Of a stretch of 64,000 nucleotides of DNA, positions 30,127 to 38,503 are shown one piece after another. This DNA comes from Pseudomonas fluorescens (GTDB lineage Bacteria; Pseudomonadota; Gammaproteobacteria; Pseudomonadales; Pseudomonadaceae): positions 171,211 to 235,210 of the forward strand of contig NZ_CABVIX010000008.1 of assembly GCF_902498185.1 (NCBI RefSeq), read 5' to 3'. The notes beneath the pieces were generated by a model. That model did not search any database. It saw only the letters and a list, made by a program, of their open reading frames with translations, and was not told the origin of the DNA. The position numbers and the translations under genes were made by a program. Numbering within the stretch: the stretch's first letter is position 1; each line of letters starts with the position of its first letter.

Positions 30127-30173
30127 GGCCTCTTCGAGGGCAAGTCGGAGCGCCGCCCGCAGCTCCCACGGGG
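30127..30173. repeat. Degenerate REP element at the HipA truncation point
   Basis: GGCCTCTTCGAGGGCAAGTC...GCAGCTCCCACGGGG corresponds to a P. putida-type REP (GGCCTCTTCGCGGGCAAG...GCTCCCACAGGG), slightly diverged. It directly follows the last HipA-like codons. Confidence 0.65.
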
Positions 30174-30283
30174 ACCGCAGCGGCCTAAGAAATGTTTTGC
30201 CCAGAGCGTAGTTCAAAAAGCCAGGCGGGCTCATCATACGCATTCCCATCGAGATTCCTTCGAAAATGATCGCGTCTTAACCG

Positions 30284-30313
30284 TTGACAGGCATTTTGCC
30301 ACCGGCTAATAAT
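30284..30313 (+). promoter_or_regulatory. Sigma-70 promoter of the oprD-family gene
   Basis: Perfect TTGACA (30284-30289) and AATAAT (30308-30313, 5/6) with an 18-bp spacer. The leader to the ATG at 30582 is about 260 bases; apart from the operator the 370-base gap contains no ORF I can support. Confidence 0.7.
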
Positions 30314-30318
30314 TGTCA

Positions 30319-30340
30319 AAGTCGTACGACAACACACAAC
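30319..30340 (+). promoter_or_regulatory. Palindromic operator 1 (GntR/FadR-type), shared with udh
   Basis: AAGTCGTACGACAAC followed by ACACAAC, centred on the GTCGTACGAC palindrome, sits 5 bases after the -10 and overlaps the predicted start. A near-identical copy lies at the same place at the udh promoter. The spacing and GT...AC half-sites suit a FadR-subfamily GntR repressor. Confidence 0.65.
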
Positions 30341-30581
30341 AAAAACAATACTCAGTGAATATCCCCATGACGACACTACTCGCTCGCCCCTCATTCGTTG
30401 TGCCCCTCCTCCATACCTTGCCCGGATCTGGCAGCCCGGTGCGCGGCGCCACGGATTCGTAAGCCTTCCCTTAGCCGGATCACCCCTCAGCCCTGACGGG
30501 CAACCCATACCCGCGACTGCCGCTGGCCGCTCGACTGCGCCCGGCATACGGACAGCTTCACCCCAACGGAGCACAACAATA

Positions 30582-31820
30582 ATGAAAATCCGCCAGACCT
30601 TTCCCTTTGCCTTGCTGGGCGCCACTGCGATTGGCGCACTGCCAGGGGCGAGCATCGCCGCCGGGTTCGTGGAAGATTCGAAGGCCTTGCTGGGCCTGCG
30701 CAACTTCTACATCAACCGCAACTTCGTAGACCCCAGCAATCCACAGAGCAAGGCCGAGGAATGGACCCAGAGCTTCATCCTCGACGCGCGCTCTGGCTTC
30801 ACCGAGGGGCCGGTCGGCTTCGGGGTCGATGTGCTGGGGCTGTGGTCGGTCAAGCTCGACGGCGGTGGCGGCACCTACGGTACGGCGTTGCTGCCGCGCC
30901 ACGACGATGGGCGTCCCGCCGATGACTACGGACGGCTGGCGGTGTCGGGCAAGGCCCGGATCTCGAAGACCGAACTGAAGGTCGGCGAGTGGATGCCGGT
31001 ACTGCCTATCCTGCGCTCCGACGATGGGCGCTCGCTGCCACAGACTTTCCGGGGTGGGCAGGTCACGTCGAGCGAAATCGCCGGGCTGACGCTGTACGGC
31101 GGGCAGTTCCGGGGCAACAGTCCACGCAACGACGCCAGCATGGACGACATGAGCTACGCCGGGGCGCTGTCGGATCGCTTCAACTTTGTCGGAGGCGAGT
31201 ACAAGTTCAACCAGGACCGGACGCTGTTCGGGCTCTGGAATGCGGAGCTGAAGGACGTCTACAAGCAGCAGTATGCGCAGCTTACCCACAGCCAACCGAT
31301 CGGCAGCTGGACCCTGGGCGCCAACCTGGGGTACTTCCAGGGTGAGGAAGATGGCGCGGAGCGCGCGGGGAGTCTGGACAACAAGACCTACTCGGGGATG
31401 TTCTCGGCAAAGATCGGCGGCAATACCTTCTATGTCGGGTTGCAAAAGGTCAGTGGCGACACCTGGATGCGGGTCAACGGCACCAGCGGCGGCACACTGG
31501 CGAACGACAGCTACAACGCCAGTTTCGATAACGCCAACGAACGCTCCTGGCAGCTGCGCCACGACTTCAACTTCGTCACCGTGGGCGTACCTGGATTGAC
31601 GCTGATGAACCGCTATATCAGCGGTCGTGAAGTCCACAGCGGTGCAGTCACCGACGGCAAGGAGTGGGTGCGCGAATCGGAACTGGCCTATGTCATCCAG
31701 AGCGGTGCGTTCAAGGACCTGAGCTTCAAATGGCGCAATTCGACCATTCGGCGGGACTTCAGCAGCAACGAGTTCGATGAGAACCGGCTGATCATCAACT
31801 ATCCGATCTCGATTCTGTAA
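30582..31820 (+). CDS. OprD-family outer-membrane porin
   Basis: A 412-residue porin with a signal peptide of about 26 residues and the OprD-family pattern (LLGLRNFYINRNF near the mature start, alternating beta-strands, LKVGEWMPVLPILRSDDGRSLPQTFRG constriction region). OprD channels are substrate-specific. Sitting beside uronate dehydrogenase and a TRAP transporter and sharing their operator, this one probably takes up hexuronates such as galacturonate or glucuronate. ATG at 30582 with GGAG about 12 bases upstream. Confidence 0.88.
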   Translation: MKIRQTFPFALLGATAIGALPGASIAAGFVEDSKALLGLRNFYINRNFVDPSNPQSKAEEWTQSFILDARSGFTEGPVGFGVDVLGLWSVKLDGGGGTYGTALLPRHDDGRPADDYGRLAVSGKARISKTELKVGEWMPVLPILRSDDGRSLPQTFRGGQVTSSEIAGLTLYGGQFRGNSPRNDASMDDMSYAGALSDRFNFVGGEYKFNQDRTLFGLWNAELKDVYKQQYAQLTHSQPIGSWTLGANLGYFQGEEDGAERAGSLDNKTYSGMFSAKIGGNTFYVGLQKVSGDTWMRVNGTSGGTLANDSYNASFDNANERSWQLRHDFNFVTVGVPGLTLMNRYISGREVHSGAVTDGKEWVRESELAYVIQSGAFKDLSFKWRNSTIRRDFSSNEFDENRLIINYPISIL

Positions 31821-31847
31821 TTGGCCCGAAAAGCCATAGCTGGAGCA

Positions 31848-31876
31848 TTGACAGCCTAGTGAGCGCTGTCGATAAT
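31848..31876 (+). promoter_or_regulatory. Sigma-70 promoter of udh
   Basis: TTGACA (31848-31853) and GATAAT (31871-31876) separated by exactly 17 bp, close to consensus. Confidence 0.8.
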
Positions 31877-31882
31877 CCAGCC

Positions 31883-31904
31883 AAGTCATATGACAACCTA
31901 CAAC
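31883..31904 (+). promoter_or_regulatory. Palindromic operator 2, copy of the oprD operator
   Basis: AAGTCATATGACAAC followed by CTACAAC, centred on GTCATATGAC, 6 bases after the -10 and over the predicted start of transcription. It matches the oprD copy at 18 of 22 positions. Confidence 0.65.
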
Positions 31905-31927
31905 GATCCATAACAAACGAGCTTGCC

Positions 31928-32734
31928 ATGACTATCACACCGTTCAATCGCCTGCTGCTCACCGGAGCTGCAGGCGGCCTCGGCAACGTGCTGCGCGAGC
32001 GCCTCAAGGGCTGTGCAGAGGTGCTGCGTCTTTCCGATATCAACGCCATGGCACCGGCCACCGGCCCCCATGAAGAAATCGTCGAATGCGACCTGGCAGA
32101 CAAGGCTGCTGTCGATCAACTGGTCGCCGGCGTCGATGCCATCTGCCACTTTGGCGGGGTATCGGTCGAACGCCCCTTCGAAGAGATTCTCGGGCCCAAC
32201 ATCTGCGGCGTCTTCCACCTCTACGAAGCCGCGCGCAAGCATGGGGTCAAGCGCATCATCTTCGCCAGCTCCAACCACACCATCGGTTTCTATCGGCAGG
32301 ACGAGCGCATCGACGCCCTCGCCGCGCGCCGGCCGGACGGCTATTACGGCCTGTCCAAATGTTATGGCGAAGACGTCGCCAGCTTCTACTTCGACCGCTA
32401 TGGCATCGAGACCGTGAGCATCCGCATCGGCTCCTCCTTCCCCGAGCCGCAGAACCGGCGAATGCTCAGCACCTGGCTGAGCTACGACGACCTGACCCAA
32501 CTGATCGAGCGCGGACTGTTCACCGCCAACGTTGGCCACACGGTGGTCTACGGCGCCTCGGACAACCGCGATGTGTGGTGGGACAACCGCTACGCCGCTC
32601 ATCTGGGCTTTGAACCCAAGGATTCCTCCGAGCAATTCCGCCCGGCCGTGGAGGCGCAACCGGCGCCGGCTGCCGACGACCCTTCGATGGTCTACCAAGG
32701 CGGCGCCTTCGTTGCAGCCGGGCCATTCGACTGA
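31928..32734 (+). CDS. udh: Uronate dehydrogenase
   Basis: NAD-dependent oxidation of D-glucuronate and D-galacturonate to the aldarolactones. The 268-residue short-chain dehydrogenase is nearly collinear with characterised P. putida Udh (FNRLLLTGAAGGLG dinucleotide site, FASSNHTIGFY, catalytic YYGLSKCYGED with Tyr and Lys). ATG at 31928. First gene of an apparent operon with the lactonase and TRAP transporter genes. Expression is probably controlled through the operator at 31883. Confidence 0.95.
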   Translation: MTITPFNRLLLTGAAGGLGNVLRERLKGCAEVLRLSDINAMAPATGPHEEIVECDLADKAAVDQLVAGVDAICHFGGVSVERPFEEILGPNICGVFHLYEAARKHGVKRIIFASSNHTIGFYRQDERIDALAARRPDGYYGLSKCYGEDVASFYFDRYGIETVSIRIGSSFPEPQNRRMLSTWLSYDDLTQLIERGLFTANVGHTVVYGASDNRDVWWDNRYAAHLGFEPKDSSEQFRPAVEAQPAPAADDPSMVYQGGAFVAAGPFD

Positions 32735-32759
32735 CTCAAGCACTGCAAGGAGGCCGGCC

Positions 32760-33653
32760 ATGAGCTGCGAACTGATCGTCGACGCACGCAATGCCACGGG
32801 TGAAAGCCCGGTGTGGCACCCCACGGAACAGGCCCTGTACTGGGTGGACATTCCCGAACGCCAACTGCACCGCTGGCGCGCGGCGGATGGCGCGCACCAC
32901 AGCTGGCAAGGCGACGAGATGCTCGCCTGCATCGCCCGCAACGCCGGCCCCGAGGGGGGCTGGATCGCAGGGATGCAGAGCGGCATCTTCCACCTGGACA
33001 TCAAGGACGAAGGCACGCTCGCTAGCCAACTGGTCAGTCCAGTGGAGCACGCTCGCGAGGGCATGCGGTTCAATGACGGGCGCTGCGATCGGCAAGGGCG
33101 CTTCTGGGCCGGCACCATGCTGATGGACATGCCACAGGGGGCACGGGTCGGAGCGTTGTATCGCCAGGACGACAGGAGCCTGCCGCTCAGCCTGCAGCTC
33201 GACGGCATGATCGTGCCCAATGGCCTGTCCTTCAGCCCCGATGGCACGCGCATGTACCTGTCGGACTCGCACCCGCAGGTGCAGACCATCTGGGTGTTCG
33301 ACTACGACATCGACGCTGGTGTCCCGCACAATCAGCGGGTCTTCGTCGATATGCGCGAGTACCCCGGACGCCCCGATGGCGCCGCAATAGACCAGGACGG
33401 CTGCTACTGGATCTGCGGCAACGATGCAGGCCTGGTGCACCGCTTTACCCCTGACGGCCGCCTGGACCGCTCGCTCAGCGTCCCGGTAAGGAAACCGGCC
33501 ATGTGCGCCTTCGGCGGCGCGGGCCTGGACACACTGTTCGTGACATCGATTCGCCCCTCGGGCGTTGACCTCGACGACCAGCCACTGGCTGGCGGGGTAT
33601 TCGCCCTGGACCCCGGCGTCAAGGGCATGGAGGAGCCCGCTTACCGCGGCTGA
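32760..33653 (+). CDS. SMP-30/gluconolaconase-family aldarolactonase
   Basis: A 297-residue six-bladed beta-propeller lactonase: N-terminal Glu in ATGESPVWHP, Asn in MRFNDGRCDRQGRFWAGTM, VPNGLSFSPDGTRMY and RPDGAAIDQDGCYW supply the metal site. In this context it should open the glucaro- or galactarolactone made by Udh. AAGGAGG at 32747-32753 before the ATG at 32760. It follows udh by 25 bases. Confidence 0.9.
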   Translation: MSCELIVDARNATGESPVWHPTEQALYWVDIPERQLHRWRAADGAHHSWQGDEMLACIARNAGPEGGWIAGMQSGIFHLDIKDEGTLASQLVSPVEHAREGMRFNDGRCDRQGRFWAGTMLMDMPQGARVGALYRQDDRSLPLSLQLDGMIVPNGLSFSPDGTRMYLSDSHPQVQTIWVFDYDIDAGVPHNQRVFVDMREYPGRPDGAAIDQDGCYWICGNDAGLVHRFTPDGRLDRSLSVPVRKPAMCAFGGAGLDTLFVTSIRPSGVDLDDQPLAGGVFALDPGVKGMEEPAYRG

Positions 33654-33715
33654 AGCCGACACTGCCGCACCACCACACGCACGAAACCAGATAATAACAA
33701 CAGCGGAGTTTCATC

Positions 33716-34687
33716 ATGATCTTCAAACGCAAGCTGCTTCTTGCCGTACTTCCGTTTGCCTTCACCTTGTCTTCGACGGCCTTCGCGCTGGACATCAAGT
33801 TCGCTGAAATTCACCCGGCGGGCTACCCGACCGTGGTCGCCGAACAGAACATGGGCAAGAAACTCGAAGCCGCCAGCAACGGCGAAATCACCTTCAAGAT
33901 GTTCGCCGGTGGCGTGCTGGGCTCCGAGAAGGAAGTGATCGAACAGGCGCAGATCGGCGCGGTGCAGATGACCCGCGTCAGCCTGGGCATCGTGGGCCCG
34001 GTGGTGCCGGACGTGAACGTGTTCAACATGCCCTTTGTGTTCCGCGACCACGCGCACATGCGCAAGATCATCGACGGTGACATCGGCCAGGAAATCCTCG
34101 ACAAGATCACCGATTCCGAATTCAACCTGGTCGCCCTGGCCTGGATGGATGGCGGCTCGCGCAGCCTCTACACCAAGAAGCCGGTGCGCAGCATCGATGA
34201 CCTCAAGGGCATGAAGATCCGCGTGCAGGGCAACCCGCTGTTCCTCGACATGATGAATGCCATGGGCGGCAACGGCATCGCCATGGATACCGGCGAGATC
34301 TTCAGCGCCCTGCAGACCGGTGTGATCGATGGTGCCGAGAACAATCCGCCGACCCTGCTGGAACACAACCACTTCCAGAGCGCCAAGTACTACACCCTGA
34401 CCGGACACCTGATCCTTCCGGAGCCGGTGGTGATGTCCAAGACGACCTGGAACAAGCTCACCCCTGAGCAGCAAGCCCTGGTGAAAAAGGTCGCTCGCGA
34501 GGCGCAGATGGAAGAGCGTGCCCTGTGGGATGCCAAGTCGATCGCCAGTGAAGAAAAACTCAAGGCCGCAGGCGTTGAGTTCATCGAGGTCGACAAGAAA
34601 CCCTTCTATGACGCGACCGCCCCGGTGCGGGAAAAATACGGTGCGCAATACGCCGACCTGATGAAACGTATCGCCGACGTCCAGTAA
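33716..34687 (+). CDS. TRAP transporter periplasmic substrate-binding protein (DctP type)
   Basis: A 323-residue solute receptor with signal peptide (cleaved near STAFA-LD) and the DctP fold: the conserved KGMKIRVQGNPLF arginine that binds the ligand carboxylate, and ALQTGVIDGAENNPP. Position after the uronate lactonase gene suggests a hexuronate ligand. GGAG precedes the ATG at 33716. Confidence 0.92.
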   Translation: MIFKRKLLLAVLPFAFTLSSTAFALDIKFAEIHPAGYPTVVAEQNMGKKLEAASNGEITFKMFAGGVLGSEKEVIEQAQIGAVQMTRVSLGIVGPVVPDVNVFNMPFVFRDHAHMRKIIDGDIGQEILDKITDSEFNLVALAWMDGGSRSLYTKKPVRSIDDLKGMKIRVQGNPLFLDMMNAMGGNGIAMDTGEIFSALQTGVIDGAENNPPTLLEHNHFQSAKYYTLTGHLILPEPVVMSKTTWNKLTPEQQALVKKVAREAQMEERALWDAKSIASEEKLKAAGVEFIEVDKKPFYDATAPVREKYGAQYADLMKRIADVQ

Positions 34688-34756
34688 TACCCGGCTCTGT
34701 TCCCAGATGACTCCTGCAGTGCGGCATTCGCCGCCCTGCGGCTTCGGTGATGCCCT

Positions 34757-35284
34757 ATGAAAAGTTTTTTCCTGCGTCTGAACGACGCGTTGTACACCAG
34801 CTGCATCTGGGTTGCGGGTCTGTCGATCCTGACCATGACGCTGATCATTCCGTGGGGCATCTTCGCCCGTTATGTGCTGGGCACCGGCTCCAGCTGGCCG
34901 GAACCGGTGGCGATCCTGCTGATGGTGGTGTTCGCCTTCATCGGTGCGGCCGCAAGCTACCGGGCCGGTGCGCACATGGCGGTGGCGATGGTCACCGACC
35001 GCATGAAGCCTGCGCTGCGCAAAAGCACCGCGCTTGTGGTGCAGCTGCTGATGCTGCTGGTGTGCGTGTTCATGACCTACTACGGCTACAAGCTGTGCAT
35101 GACCACCTGGAACCAGTTTCTGGCCACGCTGCCGTCGGTGCGGGTCGGCATGACCTACGCGCCGATCCCGATCGGTGGCGCGGTGACCCTGTGCTTTGTG
35201 ATTGAAAAACTCATCCTGGGCGATCAGAGCCACCGCAAGGTGATGCGCTTTGACGTGGTCGAAGAAAACGAGGGAGCTGCATAA
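34757..35284 (+). CDS. TRAP transporter small permease (DctQ type)
   Basis: A 175-residue protein with four membrane segments and the DctQ signature around FIGAAASYRAGAHMAV. Its TAA is immediately followed by the ATG of the large permease at 35285, so the two are translated together. Confidence 0.92.
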   Translation: MKSFFLRLNDALYTSCIWVAGLSILTMTLIIPWGIFARYVLGTGSSWPEPVAILLMVVFAFIGAAASYRAGAHMAVAMVTDRMKPALRKSTALVVQLLMLLVCVFMTYYGYKLCMTTWNQFLATLPSVRVGMTYAPIPIGGAVTLCFVIEKLILGDQSHRKVMRFDVVEENEGAA

Positions 35285-36565
35285 ATGGATGCCTTCATTC
35301 TGTTGGGCAGTTTCATCGCGCTCATCCTGCTGGGCATGCCGGTGGCCTACGCGCTGGGCCTGTCTGCGCTGGTCGGCGCCTGGTGGATCGACATTCCGTT
35401 GCAGGCGATGATGATCCAGGTCGCCAGCGGGGTTAACAAGTTCTCGCTGCTGGCCATTCCGTTCTTTGTGCTGGCCGGCGCGATCATGGCCGAAGGGGGG
35501 ATGTCACGGCGGCTGGTGGCGTTCGCCGGGGTGCTGGTGGGCTTCGTGCGTGGCGGCCTGTCACTGGTCAACATCACCGCCTCGACCTTCTTTGGTGCGA
35601 TCTCGGGATCCTCGGTGGCCGATACCGCTTCGGTCGGCTCGGTGCTGATTCCGGAAATGGAACGCAAAGGCTATCCGCGCGAGTTCTCCACGGCCGTAAC
35701 GGTCAGCGGTTCGGTCCAGGCGTTGCTCACGCCCCCTAGCCACAACTCGGTGCTCTACTCGCTGGCGGCCGGCGGCACGGTGTCGATCGCGTCGCTGTTC
35801 ATGGCAGGGGTGATGCCCGGGCTGCTGATGAGTGCGATGCTGATGGGGCTGTGCCTGGTCTTCGCGAGAAAGCGCAACTACCCCAAGGGTGAGGTGATTC
35901 CGCTGCGCCAGGCCTTGAAGATCGCAGGCGAGGCAATGTGGGGCCTGATGGCGATGGTCATCATCCTCGGCGGCATTCTCTCGGGCGTGTTCACCGCCAC
36001 CGAGTCGGCGGCGATCGCGGTGGTCTGGTCATTCTTCGTGACCATGTTCATCTACCGCGACTACAAGTGGCGCGACTTGCCCAAGCTGATGCACCGCACG
36101 GTACGTACCATCTCCATCGTGATGATCCTGATCGGCTTTGCGGCCAGCTTCGGCTATGTCATGACGCTGATGCAGATCCCGTCGAAGATCACCACGATGT
36201 TCCTGACCCTGTCGGACAACCGCTACGTGATCCTGATGTGCATCAACTTCATGTTGCTGCTGCTGGGCACGGTAATGGACATGGCGCCGCTGATCCTCAT
36301 CCTCACGCCGATCCTGCTGCCGGTGGTCGTCGGTATCGGTGTCGATCCGGTGCAGTTCGGCATGATCATGCTGGTCAACCTCGGTATCGGACTGATAACG
36401 CCACCGGTGGGCGCCGTGCTGTTCGTCGGCTCGGCCATCGGCAAGGTCAGCATCGAGTCCACGGTGAAGGCGCTGCTGCCGTTTTATGCGGCGCTGTTCC
36501 TGGTGCTCATGCTCGTGACCTACATTCCTGCCATTTCCCTGTGGCTGCCGAGCGTGGTGCTTTAA
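35285..36565 (+). CDS. TRAP transporter large permease (DctM type)
   Basis: A 426-residue polytopic membrane protein with about 11-12 segments and the DctM motifs FFGAISGSSVADTASVGSV and LLTPPSHNSVLYSLAAGG. Together with the receptor and DctQ subunit it forms a sodium-driven high-affinity importer, probably for hexuronates here. A GC-rich stem-loop follows. Confidence 0.93.
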   Translation: MDAFILLGSFIALILLGMPVAYALGLSALVGAWWIDIPLQAMMIQVASGVNKFSLLAIPFFVLAGAIMAEGGMSRRLVAFAGVLVGFVRGGLSLVNITASTFFGAISGSSVADTASVGSVLIPEMERKGYPREFSTAVTVSGSVQALLTPPSHNSVLYSLAAGGTVSIASLFMAGVMPGLLMSAMLMGLCLVFARKRNYPKGEVIPLRQALKIAGEAMWGLMAMVIILGGILSGVFTATESAAIAVVWSFFVTMFIYRDYKWRDLPKLMHRTVRTISIVMILIGFAASFGYVMTLMQIPSKITTMFLTLSDNRYVILMCINFMLLLLGTVMDMAPLILILTPILLPVVVGIGVDPVQFGMIMLVNLGIGLITPPVGAVLFVGSAIGKVSIESTVKALLPFYAALFLVLMLVTYIPAISLWLPSVVL

Positions 36566-36573
36566 CCGTTCCA

Positions 36574-36594
36574 GGCGGGCCCAGACGGCCCGCC
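36574..36594 (+). terminator. GC-rich stem-loop after the TRAP operon
   Basis: GGCGGGCC-CAGAC-GGCCCGCC, 9 bases after the dctM-type stop. It lacks a T-tract, so termination may be partial and the EamA gene could be read through. Confidence 0.5.
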
Positions 36595-36619
36595 CCTCCC
36601 CTGCAAATGGATTGTGCAC

Positions 36620-37543
36620 ATGGCTGTTATCTCTTCGGGCGCCGCGCTCTTCCCACGAAAACTAGCGGTAATGCTACTGGCATTGCTGGCGTGCTCTTTT
36701 GCCGGCAATCACATCGCGGCGCGCATCGCCTTCGATGACGATACCGGTGTGTTGCTGGCCATCCTCTGTCGCTCGGGCCTTACCCTGCTGGTGCTGGCCT
36801 GCGTGGTTCTGTGGCAGCGCCAGCCCCTGGGCATGCCTGCAGGCTCGCGGCGCTGGCAGTTGCTGCTCGGGCTGCTGATCGCAACGCAGAGCCTGTGCCT
36901 GTATTCGGCCGTGGCGCGGATTCCGGTGGCACTGGCGTTGCTGGTGGGCAGCACGTTCCCGATCCTCCTGGCGCTGCTGAGCTGGGCGCTAGGAGGGGCG
37001 CGTCCGACCCGCAGGACCCTGCTGTTGATGGGGCTCATTCTGGTCGGGCTGATACTGGCGCTCGATGTACCCTCGCGCCTGGCCGACAGCGGTGATGCCA
37101 ATCCGCACTGGACACTCGGGGTCGGTCTGGCATTCTGCGCGGCGTGTGTCTTTGCCTGTGCCTTGTGGATCACCGATCACAAGCTCGCGGGTGTCCGGGG
37201 GCCGGTGCGCAGCCTGCTGACGTTGCTGATTGTGTTTGCCAGCATGCTGATCGCGGGGGCTGGCGGCTGGGTGCCAGCGGGCCTCTCACTGCCGAGCAGC
37301 AGTACCGGCTGGATAGCCCTCGCGAGCCTGGTGGTGCTGTACGGCCTGGCCTTCACGCTGCTGTTCGTCTGCGTGCCGCGCCTGAACATGGCGCAGAACG
37401 CGCCTGTGATGAACATCGAGCCGATCGCCACCCTGATGCTGGGCTGGGCACTGCTGGACCAGCGCTTGTCCACCCTGCAACTGATCGGTGGCGCGGTAGT
37501 GGTCTGCGGGATCGTGCTGCTGACCTACCGCCGATCGTCCTGA
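36620..37543 (+). CDS. EamA/DMT-family transporter
   Basis: A 307-residue inner-membrane protein with ten hydrophobic segments in two EamA repeats (SAVARIPVALALLVGSTFP in the first, NMAQNAPVMNIEPIATLMLGW in the second). Such proteins export metabolites or amino acids; the cargo is unknown. ATG at 36620 preferred over the GTG at 36614. Probably part of the uronate gene group, 54 bases after the TRAP permease gene. Confidence 0.85.
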   Translation: MAVISSGAALFPRKLAVMLLALLACSFAGNHIAARIAFDDDTGVLLAILCRSGLTLLVLACVVLWQRQPLGMPAGSRRWQLLLGLLIATQSLCLYSAVARIPVALALLVGSTFPILLALLSWALGGARPTRRTLLLMGLILVGLILALDVPSRLADSGDANPHWTLGVGLAFCAACVFACALWITDHKLAGVRGPVRSLLTLLIVFASMLIAGAGGWVPAGLSLPSSSTGWIALASLVVLYGLAFTLLFVCVPRLNMAQNAPVMNIEPIATLMLGWALLDQRLSTLQLIGGAVVVCGIVLLTYRRSS

Positions 37544-37570
37544 TGCGCGCTGCCAAGGAACCTGACGACC

Positions 37571-38437
37571 ATGCACCCCTTGCATCTGCACGACCGCCTC
37601 ACCCGTCTCACCCTTGCGCCGGAGCTGGGCGCCAGCCTGGTCAACTGGCAGGTCAGGGAAACCGGCCAGGCCTTACTGCGTCACAGTGACCAAGCCGCGA
37701 TTGCAGCGGGAACGCCGCGGCGCCTGGGTTGCTACCCGTTGGTCCCGTGGTCGAACCGCATCTCCAACGGTGGCTTCGAACGTCCTGATGGCTGGCTGGC
37801 ACTGGCCCCCAATACGGAACATGATCCCTATCCCATTCACGGGAGCGCCTGGCAGCAGCCATGGCAGGTGACGGAGCGGGGCAGCGACCATGCTTGCCTG
37901 GTCCTGGAAAGCCGCGTGCCGTTTGCCTACCGGGCGACGATGCACGTGAGCCTGGAGGAAGGCTGCCTGAACCTGGAGCTGCAGGTGATGCACCTTGATG
38001 CCCAACCGAGCTGGCACGGTGCCGGCCTTCACCCCTACTTCCCCCGTTATCCGGACACCCGGCTGCTGGCCCCGGCGCGCCAAGTCTGGCTGGCCGATGA
38101 AGGACAACTGCCCTCGCGCCAGGCTGCGATCCCGGATGAGTGGCGCTTCGACAGGCCACGAGCACTGCCCACCACTACCGTAGACCACGCCTTCGGCGGC
38201 TGGGACGGCCATGCCACGATCGTGCAGCCCAGTGCAGGCTACCGCCTTGAGTGCCACGCCAGCGGCGCAGATCACTATTTGCTGTTCTGCCCGCAAGACC
38301 GCGGCTTTTTTTGCGTTGAGCCGGTCAGCCACCCGATCAACGCTCATCACCTGCCGGGGCGCCCGGGATTGCGGCTGCTGCGCCAGGGCGAGGAGATAAG
38401 GCTGGGATTGAGCATGCGCTACCGAGCACTGGATTGA
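37571..38437 (+). CDS. Aldose 1-epimerase family protein
   Basis: A 288-residue mutarotase-fold protein with LGCYPLVPWSNRI near residue 55, an HG histidine at PIHGSAWQQPW, catalytic-type GAGLHPYFPR and a C-terminal EPVSHPINAHH. It probably speeds alpha/beta interconversion of the imported uronic acid or sugar. Begins 27 bases after the EamA gene. A short stem (TTGCGCAG/CTGCGCAA, 38445-38468) lies between it and the convergent GH3 gene. Confidence 0.87.
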   Translation: MHPLHLHDRLTRLTLAPELGASLVNWQVRETGQALLRHSDQAAIAAGTPRRLGCYPLVPWSNRISNGGFERPDGWLALAPNTEHDPYPIHGSAWQQPWQVTERGSDHACLVLESRVPFAYRATMHVSLEEGCLNLELQVMHLDAQPSWHGAGLHPYFPRYPDTRLLAPARQVWLADEGQLPSRQAAIPDEWRFDRPRALPTTTVDHAFGGWDGHATIVQPSAGYRLECHASGADHYLLFCPQDRGFFCVEPVSHPINAHHLPGRPGLRLLRQGEEIRLGLSMRYRALD

Positions 38438-38503
38438 GACTCGGTTGCGCAGCGTGAGCACTGCGCAAGCCGGTCAGCAGGTGTGTGGATTCTTTGAGGT
38501 CGA

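Noticed and set aside
33641..35233. A 530-codon open frame antisense to the TRAP receptor and small permease genes
   Set aside because: The plus strand carries well-supported genes; the minus frame is a His/Gly/Gln-rich composition artefact.
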